From Flavobacterium sp. LC2016-12 (GTDB taxonomy: Bacteria > Bacteroidota > Bacteroidia > Flavobacteriales > Flavobacteriaceae), in contig NZ_JADKPT010000001.1 of assembly GCF_015351595.1 (NCBI RefSeq), positions 682,001 to 746,000 on the forward strand: a stretch of 64,000 nt of DNA, in the 5' to 3' direction. Below the pieces are notes generated by a model that saw nothing but the letters and a program-made list of their open reading frames with translations, ran no database searches and was not told where the DNA came from. Shown here one piece after another: positions 35,724 through 44,734 of the stretch; positions within the stretch are counted from its first letter, which is position 1, and each line of letters starts with the position of its first letter. Both the position numbers and the translations under genes were made by a program.

Positions 35724-37797
35724 AATGAAAATATTTTTTGGTAAGATATCGGGGAACTTCGATACAAAACAAATTGATGACGGATATTACCAAGCACCTA
35801 AGGAAAGTACATGGTATAATGGTATTGATGTGGGAGATTATGCTTTTATCATAGGAGGAAATCGTATTCAGTTATGGAAGGCTAGAGCTTGGAATAAAAT
35901 GACTACTAATCAAAATGATAAGCTTGAGTTTGATATTTTAATTTCTGATACAGGATTAAAAATAAAAGATTTAATTGCGTTTAAATTTTTAAAATTAACA
36001 GTCAGTTTAATTGTAAAAACTACGAGGTCAACTGGTGGTGAGAAAAAAGCATTTTTTGAATTAGAAATGGAACCCACATTTTTAGAGACAGACCTTTTAA
36101 ATCCTGAAATATATAGGAATAAAGATAATTTTAGAAATATTAGAACTGTTTTACCTAAACAGAGTATAGATTTTAATTCCTACGATGTTCAATTGCAATT
36201 TAAAGAAGGACGATTGATTCTTCATCCAATTAAGAATTGCGAACAGGGAATTATAGATAAATATATAGATAATACCTCAAAAATAGGAAAAGGCCAGCCT
36301 TTAAAAGACAAGACATTATCTATATTAAGAGCATCTAAAAATATTTTAAGACCTTTAGATATTTCGATCAAAGATCTTTATGATGCTTGTATGTGTAAAT
36401 ACAAAGTAATAACCCAAAAGACAAAATATTGGGTAGTAAATGGCTATGAGCAAGAAAAAATAAATTATGATTTAGAAAATGATAGTTTTGTTATGTATTT
36501 TCAATACACAGTTCAAAAGCAAGGACCAGTAACGCAAACTCTTAATACCGCTAAAAGAATAAAACCTGGCGATAAGGTACTCCTATTTAATCAAAATAAA
36601 TTTTTTGGACATTCAACCTTTATTGAAACAGAAGTTGAAAGTACTTTAGAAACAACTCTAGATGATTTATTAAGAAATCGATCAAGGAATGATGACGGTG
36701 AAATCGTAACTTTTACAGATGCTCCCTGTATTTATGAAGATTTGACAGTTGAAAATGGTTTTAATGGAGAATGGGGTCAAAGACTTTCATTAGAAGTTTG
36801 GGAAGATGTACATAAAAGTGGAATTAATGTTCCAGGTATTATGGACAACCTGGGGCCAAATAGTATAATTACAAATACAATAATCCAACTTAGTGATAAT
36901 TCCTTTTTTGATCTAGTTAAAAAAATCCTTTCGGGAGAAGTTCAAAATAGTAAAGAGTATAAAAAGATGAATTCAATAATAGACTTACTTCAATATAAAA
37001 AACAAATTATTCTTCAAGGGCCTCCTGGAACTGGGAAAACCTATTCGGCAAAAAAAATGGCATTTGAACTTTTGGGAGGTGATATTCCAGATAGGTGTAA
37101 ACTTATTCAATTTCATCCTTCTTATACTTATGAAGATTTTGTTAGAGGAATTGTTTCTGAAATAGATGAAGAGGGAAACATTTTCTATCAAACAAAAAAT
37201 AAAATTATTGCGGAATTTGCTGAAACGGCAGCAGCTTCTGAAGAAAATCATGTTTTAATAATTGACGAAATAAATAGAGCTAACCTTCCATCTGTTTTAG
37301 GAGAATTAATCTATGCTTTAGAGTATCGTAATGAACCTGTACAGAGTCTGTACGATATTGATGGAGATAACACCATAATTATACCGGATAATTTATTCAT
37401 CATAGGTACAATGAATACAGCAGATAGAAGTGTAGGTCATATTGATTATGCAATAAAAAGACGTTTTGCATTTGTTGATGTTTTTCCGAATGTAGACGTT
37501 ATCAATACAGCAAAGGGGAAAGCATTATTTATTTGTGTTGCAAATCTTTTTGTAAAAGTAAAAGACGGGATAAATATCAATTCAGATTTTTTAGCTTCAG
37601 ATTTTAATTTTAAAGAGATTCAGTTAGGGCATAGCTATTTTCTATTGAAAGGAACAAGCACAGAGGAACAGAAAGCTGAACTCGAAATGCGATTAACGTA
37701 TGAAATAATTCCAATCTTGAACGAATATGTAAAAGATGGCTTATTACTTGAAACAGCAAAAGAAGAAATTAAAAAAATAGCAGAATTTGAGTGTTAA
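35716..37797 (+). CDS. mcrB: McrB-type AAA+ GTPase with PUA/EVE-like modified-DNA sensor
   Basis: The 693-residue protein ends in the McrB motor: Walker A GPPGTGKT (435-442), Walker B LIIDEINRA (D517, E518) and the McrB GTPase signature MNTADRS (566-572). In front are about 420 residues with two beta-rich sections. The region 237-330 (KYWVVNGYEQ ... AKRIKPGDKVLLFNQNKFFGHSTF) resembles EVE/PUA-like domains that read modified cytosine. The first 65 residues (YYQAPKESTWYNGIDVGDYAFIIGG) may be another of the same kind. With McrC it should cleave DNA carrying modified bases. The gene is very A+T-rich, overlaps hsdS by 8 bases, and lies inside the hsd operon. Confidence 0.88.
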   Translation: MSKMKIFFGKISGNFDTKQIDDGYYQAPKESTWYNGIDVGDYAFIIGGNRIQLWKARAWNKMTTNQNDKLEFDILISDTGLKIKDLIAFKFLKLTVSLIVKTTRSTGGEKKAFFELEMEPTFLETDLLNPEIYRNKDNFRNIRTVLPKQSIDFNSYDVQLQFKEGRLILHPIKNCEQGIIDKYIDNTSKIGKGQPLKDKTLSILRASKNILRPLDISIKDLYDACMCKYKVITQKTKYWVVNGYEQEKINYDLENDSFVMYFQYTVQKQGPVTQTLNTAKRIKPGDKVLLFNQNKFFGHSTFIETEVESTLETTLDDLLRNRSRNDDGEIVTFTDAPCIYEDLTVENGFNGEWGQRLSLEVWEDVHKSGINVPGIMDNLGPNSIITNTIIQLSDNSFFDLVKKILSGEVQNSKEYKKMNSIIDLLQYKKQIILQGPPGTGKTYSAKKMAFELLGGDIPDRCKLIQFHPSYTYEDFVRGIVSEIDEEGNIFYQTKNKIIAEFAETAAASEENHVLIIDEINRANLPSVLGELIYALEYRNEPVQSLYDIDGDNTIIIPDNLFIIGTMNTADRSVGHIDYAIKRRFAFVDVFPNVDVINTAKGKALFICVANLFVKVKDGININSDFLASDFNFKEIQLGHSYFLLKGTSTEEQKAELEMRLTYEIIPILNEYVKDGLLLETAKEEIKKIAEFEC

Positions 37798-39070
37798 TTT
37801 ACTAACATATCGGGAGCATGACGAGGAATCATTTCTAGATGATATGCTTGTAATACCAACAGATCTTTATGAGCCACTTTTTACAAAAAAGCACAGAGGT
37901 AAAGATACTAGTTTACCTTGTTTTTCAATTAGAAAATCTCAAACAGCGCTTAATTCATATAGAATAAAAACAGGTTACTTCATTGGTGTTGATTGGATTC
38001 AAACAAACCACTCAGCTTTACATGTTAGGCCAAAACTGAATGAATTAGACAAAGAAGTTGATTTTATTAAAATGCTTTTTTCATCTCTTCGACATACTGA
38101 TGTAGCAAAGGAAATAAATGAATTATTTGAGGTAAAATGGGACTTACCCACTATTGAAATTGATCAAAAGCAAGATTTGTTAACGCCTTTTTTGGTAGTA
38201 GAGTTTTTAAGTTTAATTAAAACGATTGTTAGGAAAGGATTAAAGAAATCATATTATAAGGTTGAGCAAAATCTTCATAGTAAAGTAAAAGGAAAGATTT
38301 TGGTTGGTAAATCAATTAAACTTAATCTTCAGCAAAATAAAAATTTATATACTTATTGTAGTTATGAAGAGTTTGGATTAAATAATAAAGAAAATCGTTT
38401 GTTGAAAAAAGCATTAACTTTTGTAAAAAGATATTTGCCACATTATCCAAACTTCACTAATAATAAAGATTTACAGGATACTTTTAATTACATAAATCCT
38501 ACATTTCATGAAGTTTCAGATAAAATTGATTTAAACGAAATTAAGCATAGTAAAACAAATGCGTTTTATAAAGAGTACGAACCTGCAATTCATTTAGCAA
38601 AACAAATTTTGCGACGATTTGGGTATAATATTTCTAATACAGAGAAAGTTACAATTAAAACGCCTCCTTTTTGGATTGATATGAGTAAATTGTTTGAACT
38701 CTATGCTTTAGGATTGCTAAAAGACCGATTTCAAAATCAAATAAAATTTCAATTTAAGCATTATGGAAATGAACTTGATTTTTTACTAAAAACGCGTGAT
38801 TATCAAATGGTCATAGATGCTAAATATAAAATGATTTATCTAAATGGTAGTCATGATGAAGACATTCGTCAAGTTAGCGGATATGCCCGTTTACAAAAAG
38901 TTTATGAAGAATTGGATAAAAAGCAAGGTGAGGTTATTGATTGTTTAATTATTCATCCAGATCAAGAAAATGGATTAGAAGACTTAATAAATGTTGATCT
39001 GAAAAGTGCTAAAATTCCAAGATATTTTGATGTTTATCAAATTGGATTAAAATTACCTTATATCAAATAA
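37787..39070 (+). CDS. mcrC: McrC-type nuclease subunit of a type IV restriction system
   Basis: The 427-residue protein has the McrC N-terminal region (HSALHVRPKLNELDKEVDFIKMLF) and a PD-(D/E)xK nuclease core with D331 (GNELDFLL) and D344-A-K346 (VIDAKYK). It cuts DNA when driven by the McrB GTPase encoded just upstream. The frame has no ATG near its beginning; the likely start is TTG at 37787, overlapping the end of mcrB by 11 bases. The first in-frame ATG (37835) would remove 16 residues including conserved-looking sequence. A TTG start suggests expression is tied to translation of mcrB. Confidence 0.88.
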   Translation: MSVNLLTYREHDEESFLDDMLVIPTDLYEPLFTKKHRGKDTSLPCFSIRKSQTALNSYRIKTGYFIGVDWIQTNHSALHVRPKLNELDKEVDFIKMLFSSLRHTDVAKEINELFEVKWDLPTIEIDQKQDLLTPFLVVEFLSLIKTIVRKGLKKSYYKVEQNLHSKVKGKILVGKSIKLNLQQNKNLYTYCSYEEFGLNNKENRLLKKALTFVKRYLPHYPNFTNNKDLQDTFNYINPTFHEVSDKIDLNEIKHSKTNAFYKEYEPAIHLAKQILRRFGYNISNTEKVTIKTPPFWIDMSKLFELYALGLLKDRFQNQIKFQFKHYGNELDFLLKTRDYQMVIDAKYKMIYLNGSHDEDIRQVSGYARLQKVYEELDKKQGEVIDCLIIHPDQENGLEDLINVDLKSAKIPRYFDVYQIGLKLPYIK

Positions 39071-39071
39071 T

Positions 39072-42000
39072 ATGAGCTACGAATATTCAGAAGACGCCCT
39101 CATAGAACAAGCCACTCAGGATGTATTGGAAGAGCTGGGTTGGAAAGTGGTTACGGCATGGACAAAAGAAAGCTTTGGAGAACAAGGTTTATTAGGCCGT
39201 GAAAACAAATCGGAAGTAATTTTAAAACGTTTTGTTATTAAAGCGTTAGCAGATCTAAATCGTGATTTACCTCTTTTTGTCTATGAACAAGCGTATGAAA
39301 TTCTAGCTCAAAAAGCGGCTGACAAAACGTTAGCCAGCACCAATAAGGAAAAGTATGAACTTCTCAAAAATGGTATTCCTGTAAGTTATACCAATGATAA
39401 AGGCGAGCTGATAAAAAAGAAACTTAAAGTATTTGATTATTACGATTATACAAACAATAATTTTTTAGCTGTTCGACAGTTAGAAATTGTTGGAGAATTA
39501 TATAGTCGTCGTCCGGATGTAATCGGATTTGTAAATGGTATTCCCTTAGTTTTCTTTGAACTAAAGGCCCATTGTAATGATTTACGTAATTCCTATAATG
39601 ATAATATCAAAGATTATAAAGATACCATTACACAGGTTTTTCATACCAATGCTTTCATCATATTGAGTAATGGCGTTGACAGCAAAGTAGGAACTGTGAC
39701 AAGTCCTTACAAATTCTTTTTGGATTGGAAAAGAATCGAAGAAGAACAAGAAGGAGTAGTAAGTTTGGACACAATGTTAAGAGGTACTTGCGCACCGCAT
39801 CGCTTGATGGATTTATTCGAAAACTTTTTGTTATTTGATGATAATAGTGGCGATGTAGTCAAGTTAATGGCGAAAAATCACCAGTATATTGGTGTAAACA
39901 AAGTATTAGAAAACGTTCGCAATATCGAAGATCTGCAGGGAAAACTGGGAGTCTATTGGCATACTCAAGGAAGTGGAAAATCTTATTCAATGGTTTTTTT
40001 ATGCGAAAAAGTACACCGTAAATTTGGCGGCGCATTCACATTCTTAATTGCTGTCGATAGGACTGAATTAGAAAATCAGTTGTATGATACTTTTTCTGGA
40101 GTTGGAATAGTCAATGATAAAAATATAGTTGCAGGAAAAAAAACAGGACTCACGGGACGTGATCATCTTCGAGAATTACTTGCAGAAAATCATCGTTATG
40201 TTTTTACTTTAATTCATAAATTTTCTATTGATCCTGAAAAGGAATCTGAATATCCGTTAATTACTGATCGTAAAAATATTATCGTAATTTCGGATGAAGC
40301 ACATCGTACGCAAGGAGGAACTTATGCTCGAAATATGCGTTTCTTTGGTTTGCCAAATGCTTCTTATCTTGGTTTTACAGGAACTCCAATCATTAAAGAT
40401 GAAGAGGAATTAACTAAAAATATTTTTGGTGAATATGTTTCAGTTTATGATTTCAAACGAGCAATCGAAGATGATGCAACTTTATCATTGTTATATATTA
40501 ACCGAGGCGAAAAATTAGGAATTGAAAATCCTGAGCTTGATGAAAAAATGGCTGAAGTTTTGGAAGACGAAAATCTTGATGAAGATAAAAAGAAAAAATT
40601 AGCTTATTTATTTCAAAAAAATTACCCAATACTTACTGCAGAACATCGATTAGATGCTATTGCAAAAGATTTAGTTTGGCATTTTAATGAAAGAGGTTAT
40701 CAAGGAAAAGGGATGTATGTTGCACTCGATAAGCCAACTGCTGTACGCATGCATCAATTGATCGTGAAATATTGGCCAATCTATTTAAAAGAATTAGAAG
40801 ATAGAATTTCTAAAGCACAAGATCAACAAGAAGTGCAAGAATTAAGACGTAAATATGATAAAGTCGCTGAAACAGAAGTTTGTGTTGTAGTTAGCAGTGA
40901 GCAAAACGAAGTAGATAAATTCCGCAAAATGAATTTAGATATTGAGCAACATCGCCGTAAAATGGTTGAACGTAATTTAGAAAAAGAATTTAAGGATGCC
41001 GAAAACCCTTTTCGTTTAGCCATTGTTTGTGCAATGTGGATTACTGGTTTTGATGCACAATGTGTCTCGACTGTTTATTTAGACAAGCCTATAAAAGGAC
41101 ATACACTCATGCAAACGATTGCCAGAGCCAATCGAGTTTATGACGATGAAAAGGAAAATGGTTTGATTGTCGATTATGGGAATGTGTATAAACAGTTAGA
41201 ATTGGCATATTCTGTTTACGGAGAAGGCGGAAAGGGCGACAAAGATAAGGAAGGTGGAAAAGCTGTTGAAGAGATTGAAGATTTAGAAATTGAATTAAAA
41301 AAAGCAATCAAAGAAACAAAAGATTATCTGCATTCTGTAAATTTTAAACTTTCTGATTTATTTAATGTTAAACCAATGGAAAAAATTGGTCTACTTAAAA
41401 AAGCAGGAGATTGCGTTTGTTTAAACGAAACAACTCGTACAAGTTTTGAGATTATGGCTCGTAATGTTTTTAGAAAGTATAAAGCCTTATTTCCTGAAGA
41501 ACAATCAAAACTGTATATCAAAGAATTTAATGCTATTGACGCTATTTATAATTTACTAAATCAAAGTGTAAAATCGGCAGATGTAACTGAAATAATGATG
41601 CAATTGCAAAGTATTGTGAACGAGAGTGTACATTTAAAAGAAGAAGTAAATGAGCCAAAGAATGAAGTTTATGTTGATTTAAGTAAGTTAGATTTTGAAA
41701 AGTTAAAAGCTGCGTTTGCAAAAGTGCCAAACAAAAACACTTTAGTTTATGACTTACAACAAGCTATCGATCAAAAGTTGCAACAAATGCTAAAAGAAAA
41801 TCCAATGAGATTGGATTTTTATGAACGATATAAAAAAATCGTTGAGGAGTATAATAAAGGAAAATCGCTAGAAGATACGGTAACAGCTTTTAATAATTTA
41901 AATAATTTTTTTAAAGATCTAAGTTTTGAAGAACAAAGAGTTGTTAGAGAAAATCTGGAAGATCAAGAAACTTTGGCAATTTTTGATTTGCTTCGAGAAG

Positions 42001-42275
42001 GGAAAGAATTAAAAGGTAATGATCTTAAACAAGTAAAGAAAGTTGCTCAAGAAACATTAACAAAGCTTAAAACAGAAAAATTAAAAATTGATCGTTGGCG
42101 AGAAAAAAGAGAAGTTACAGCTCAGGTAAAAAGTGAAATCTATAATCAATTGCTTTGGCTTCCTCAAGAACTTTATACAGATGAAGAAGTAAGTTTAAAA
42201 ACGGTTACTATTTACCAACATATTTATTCAAATTATTACGGAGCTGGAAATAGTGTTTATAGAAATGCTGTTTAA
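39072..42275 (+). CDS. hsdR: Type I restriction-modification system, endonuclease/translocase subunit
   Basis: The 1,067-residue protein has an N-terminal nuclease domain (RPDVIGFVNG with D149, then FFELKAH with E163 and K165), an SF2 helicase motor with Walker A GSGKS (300-304), DEAH (408-411), and the motif SYLGFTGTPI. The second helicase lobe has ITGFDAQCVSTVYLDKP and QTIARANRVYDD. The C-terminal helical domain (about 860-1060) holds it to the methylase core. It should translocate DNA and cut far from unmethylated sites. It follows mcrC by one base, so the operon order is hsdM-hsdS-mcrB-mcrC-hsdR. Confidence 0.95.
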   Translation: MSYEYSEDALIEQATQDVLEELGWKVVTAWTKESFGEQGLLGRENKSEVILKRFVIKALADLNRDLPLFVYEQAYEILAQKAADKTLASTNKEKYELLKNGIPVSYTNDKGELIKKKLKVFDYYDYTNNNFLAVRQLEIVGELYSRRPDVIGFVNGIPLVFFELKAHCNDLRNSYNDNIKDYKDTITQVFHTNAFIILSNGVDSKVGTVTSPYKFFLDWKRIEEEQEGVVSLDTMLRGTCAPHRLMDLFENFLLFDDNSGDVVKLMAKNHQYIGVNKVLENVRNIEDLQGKLGVYWHTQGSGKSYSMVFLCEKVHRKFGGAFTFLIAVDRTELENQLYDTFSGVGIVNDKNIVAGKKTGLTGRDHLRELLAENHRYVFTLIHKFSIDPEKESEYPLITDRKNIIVISDEAHRTQGGTYARNMRFFGLPNASYLGFTGTPIIKDEEELTKNIFGEYVSVYDFKRAIEDDATLSLLYINRGEKLGIENPELDEKMAEVLEDENLDEDKKKKLAYLFQKNYPILTAEHRLDAIAKDLVWHFNERGYQGKGMYVALDKPTAVRMHQLIVKYWPIYLKELEDRISKAQDQQEVQELRRKYDKVAETEVCVVVSSEQNEVDKFRKMNLDIEQHRRKMVERNLEKEFKDAENPFRLAIVCAMWITGFDAQCVSTVYLDKPIKGHTLMQTIARANRVYDDEKENGLIVDYGNVYKQLELAYSVYGEGGKGDKDKEGGKAVEEIEDLEIELKKAIKETKDYLHSVNFKLSDLFNVKPMEKIGLLKKAGDCVCLNETTRTSFEIMARNVFRKYKALFPEEQSKLYIKEFNAIDAIYNLLNQSVKSADVTEIMMQLQSIVNESVHLKEEVNEPKNEVYVDLSKLDFEKLKAAFAKVPNKNTLVYDLQQAIDQKLQQMLKENPMRLDFYERYKKIVEEYNKGKSLEDTVTAFNNLNNFFKDLSFEEQRVVRENLEDQETLAIFDLLREGKELKGNDLKQVKKVAQETLTKLKTEKLKIDRWREKREVTAQVKSEIYNQLLWLPQELYTDEEVSLKTVTIYQHIYSNYYGAGNSVYRNAV

Positions 42276-42325
42276 ATAAGAATTTTTAGTAAAATTTTTA
42301 AACATAAAACTTCTTATGAAAAAAA

Positions 42326-42410
42326 CTCCCCTAGCCCCGATAGTAGCGTAAATCCTTTTGTGCCGGTGTTCGGCACAAAAGATTGCAGCGGATAGCGGGA
42401 AACAGCTCCT
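42326..42410. repeat. Palindromic intergenic element after hsdR
   Basis: The element starts CTCCCCTAGCCCCGATAG and ends GATAGCGGGAAACAGCTCCT, so its ends are roughly complementary. The middle is a perfect hairpin TTTTGTGCCG/CGGCACAAAA (42356-42365 and 42371-42380). It is more G+C-rich than its surroundings. From memory, this wording is common in flavobacterial intergenic regions; its function is unknown to me. Confidence 0.7.
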
Positions 42411-42417
42411 AATAAAA

Positions 42418-42453
42418 AAAACGAGACCTTCTCTAAAAGAAACATCTCGTTTT
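42418..42453 (-). terminator. Terminator of the kai operon
   Basis: AAAACGAGA (42418-42426) and TCTCGTTTT (42445-42453) form the stem around an 18-base loop. Read on the minus strand it ends the response-regulator gene. A nearly identical hairpin, loop included, ends the SDR gene at 47089-47125. Confidence 0.75.
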
Positions 42454-42459
42454 ATATTT

Positions 42460-42870
42460 TTATTCTTCAATACTACTTAAAATCGTCTTCGGGATTTCGG
42501 CGAAAGCCTCGTAGGAGTAGGGCTTAATGAGATAGCCTTTTACGCCCAGTACATCGCATTTTTGTTTGTAAGAAGGGTTTATGCTCGTGGAATAGACAAA
42601 GCAGGGAATGTTTTTGAGGTCGTTGTGGTTTAAAATTTCCTGCAGGGCTTCGATGCCGTTGAGTATGGGCATGTTAATATCAGTCAGGATCACGTCGGGG
42701 TTTTCGTTTGCCGCATTTTTTAGGAAATGGAGCAGTTCTTCGCCATTGGCTACGAGGCTCACTTTCGCAAAACTGGGGTTGTTGTTGAAGATTTCACGGA
42801 TTACATCGGCATCGTCATCGTCATCTTCGGCAATTATGATATGAAGGTTTTTTTGCGGCATTTTATACAA
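42460..42870 (-). CDS. Single-domain response regulator
   Basis: The 136-residue protein is a lone receiver domain: acidic cluster IIIAEDDDDDAD (11-22), phospho-acceptor D64 (ILTDINMPIL), and the switch Thr/Ser and Lys region (VYSTSINPSYKQK, KGYLIKPYS). It has no output domain, so it must act by protein contact. It overlaps the histidine kinase gene by 8 bases and is the last gene of the kaiC operon. A second ATG (M4) could equally be used. Confidence 0.92.
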   Translation of the reverse strand: MYKMPQKNLHIIIAEDDDDDADVIREIFNNNPSFAKVSLVANGEELLHFLKNAANENPDVILTDINMPILNGIEALQEILNHNDLKNIPCFVYSTSINPSYKQKCDVLGVKGYLIKPYSYEAFAEIPKTILSSIEE

Positions 42871-44122
42871 TTGGAAAGTAAAGATTAAAAGTTGTTCCTT
42901 CGTTCAGTGTACTTTCGACAGTGATGTTTCCGGAGTGGTTTTCCATAATTTTTTTACAAATCGCGAGGCCAATACCGTTTCCGGAATATTCGTTTCGGGC
43001 ATGGAGGCGCTGAAAAATCGTAAAAATCTTAAGAAGATGTCCGGACTCCATTCCAATACCGTTGTCCTTGATCTGAATCTTTACAAATTTACTATTTTGA
43101 TTTGGTATTTCAACGTCTAAATCAGCTGCCTGAAAAATTTGTATTACGGGAGGCTTATCGGGCCTGCAATATTTAATGGCATTGGATATTAAATTCGAGA
43201 AAAGCTGGCGCATTTGCACGCGTGACGCTTTGATAACAGGCAGGTCGCCGATTTTTATTTCGGCATTTCTGTCAGTGATCGTTACTTCAAGATCTTCTGT
43301 TACTTCGGCAATAACAGAGGCGAGATTAATTTCGGTGCGTTCTTCCTGTGCGGTATGCGAGGAGTATTGCACCAAATCATCAACCAGGGAATTGAGTCGC
43401 AAGACCGATAATTTTATGATTTCCATCGATCTGGCGTCTACTCCGTTTAAATAAGTACCGTCAATTTTTCCGTTGTGCATGACGATTTTACGCAGCGGTT
43501 CTTTTAAATCGTGCGAAATCACGTGAATGAATTCTTCCAGATTGCTGTTGATGCGGTTGAGCTCGTTGATTTTTCCTTCGAGTTCCTGCTGATGCCTGAT
43601 TAAAGCTTCTTCGTGTTTTTTCTTTTCGGTTAAATCAATAACGATGATTCCGATCGCGTCTACAGACGGTTCAAGGTCTGTCAGCGAAATATAAGCCGTA
43701 AAGGTAGTAGGGGAGCCGCCATCACTTTTAAAAAGGATTTCGTGCGTGCCCAATCCGTACTTTAAACCTTCAATGAGCGTTACAAATTGCGAGGCATTAT
43801 CGAAATATTCCTGAAGGTAATTCCCAATGATTTTTTCTGAGGGCGTATTGACCAGTTTTGCAAAATAATCGTTGCAATATAAGATCAGGCCGTTTTTGGC
43901 GATACTTAGTGCACCCTGTCTGAATTTCTCAATCAGGAGTCGGTAGGTATAATCGGCTGTTTCCAGTGAGTACAGCTGCGGTGTTCCGTTGGTGTTGACC
44001 ACAAGGGCATCAACATCTCCTTCTTTTATGGCATCAATGATACTGTTTGATTCGTAAAGCTGTTGCTTTAACGATTCAATTTCTGCCAATAAGGAGTCAA
44101 TATTTTTATCGTTTACTATCAA
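42863..44122 (-). CDS. PAS-domain sensor histidine kinase of the kai operon
   Basis: The 419-residue cytoplasmic protein has a short coiled coil (1-35), a PAS domain (about 55-170), a second coiled coil (170-198), and the HisKA/HATPase core with H204 (VISHDLKEP), N-box FSNLISNAIKYC, G1 DNGIGM (353-358) and G2 GNGIGLAICKKIM. It should phosphorylate the receiver protein encoded by the overlapping next gene. In cyanobacteria, kinases SasA and CikA read the KaiB/KaiC state; this kinase is the obvious counterpart here, although it lacks SasA's KaiB-like domain. Confidence 0.92.
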   Translation of the reverse strand: MIVNDKNIDSLLAEIESLKQQLYESNSIIDAIKEGDVDALVVNTNGTPQLYSLETADYTYRLLIEKFRQGALSIAKNGLILYCNDYFAKLVNTPSEKIIGNYLQEYFDNASQFVTLIEGLKYGLGTHEILFKSDGGSPTTFTAYISLTDLEPSVDAIGIIVIDLTEKKKHEEALIRHQQELEGKINELNRINSNLEEFIHVISHDLKEPLRKIVMHNGKIDGTYLNGVDARSMEIIKLSVLRLNSLVDDLVQYSSHTAQEERTEINLASVIAEVTEDLEVTITDRNAEIKIGDLPVIKASRVQMRQLFSNLISNAIKYCRPDKPPVIQIFQAADLDVEIPNQNSKFVKIQIKDNGIGMESGHLLKIFTIFQRLHARNEYSGNGIGLAICKKIMENHSGNITVESTLNEGTTFNLYFPIV

Positions 44123-44125
44123 ATT

Positions 44126-44425
44126 CTATTCACTTAAATTAAGTATTCTCAATACCTTTTCCTTGTCTGACAAATCGCCTAAAATGATTCGCCTAGGAGC
44201 GGGCTGTATTTTTATTAAAGTTGGGATCGCTACAATTTGATGTATGACGGCCTGTTCTGTATCCCGGCTAATATCTATGATTTCCAGTTCATAGTTTTCG
44301 CGGAGGTGCTTGTCGCATATTTTGCGTAAATTTTCGATAGCATGTCCTGATTTAACAGACATACCCGAAACAAAAAGCATGAACTTATGTTTGGTTGTAC
44401 TTGTCCCATCAGCTGAATTATCCAT
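44126..44425 (-). CDS. kaiB: KaiB-family protein, second copy
   Basis: The 99-residue protein has the KaiB thioredoxin-like pattern: FMLFVSGMSVKSGHAIENLRKICDKHL (beta-alpha), YELEIIDISRD, and the cis-Pro region VAIPTLIKIQPAPRRIILGDLSDKEKVL. Its N-terminal 12 residues are a Ser/Thr/Asp-rich extension absent from the other copy. It differs enough from its neighbour to suggest separate binding roles. It is 3 bases upstream of the kinase gene. Confidence 0.88.
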   Translation of the reverse strand: MDNSADGTSTTKHKFMLFVSGMSVKSGHAIENLRKICDKHLRENYELEIIDISRDTEQAVIHQIVAIPTLIKIQPAPRRIILGDLSDKEKVLRILNLSE

Positions 44426-44430
44426 TTTTT

Positions 44431-44727
44431 TTAAGTGTTTAAGGGTTTAATATTAAGCCCTACAAGTACTCTTTCCTCATTCGAAAGATCGCCAATGATC
44501 TTGCGAATAGGTTCGGGAAATTTTCTGACTAAGGTTGGTACCGCCAAAATCTGATCACCTTCGGCCAATTGGGGATTTTTCAGCAAATCGATAATTTCGA
44601 TGCTGTATTTCCCGGCCAGGTGTTCTTCTGCGTACTTTTTTATGTTTTCAAGCGCCTTGATCGATTTTGGTGTTTGACCTGCTATATAGAGCAGTAACTG
44701 CCATTCGGCTACGACTTCTTTTTTCAT
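44431..44727 (-). CDS. kaiB: KaiB-family protein, first copy
   Basis: The 98-residue protein is the more canonical Kai[79 protein letters not shown]. KaiB binds KaiC in cyanobacteria after a fold switch. The gene is 7 bases from kaiC and 5 from the second kaiB, so all are co-translated. Confidence 0.93.
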   Translation of the reverse strand: MKKEVVAEWQLLLYIAGQTPKSIKALENIKKYAEEHLAGKYSIEIIDLLKNPQLAEGDQILAVPTLVRKFPEPIRKIIGDLSNEERVLVGLNIKPLNT

Positions 44728-44734
44728 CTTGTTG

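Noticed and set aside
43176-43454. Forward frame opposite the histidine kinase
   Set aside because: It is antisense to a well-supported kinase gene with intact motifs and has no promoter or recognizable domain.
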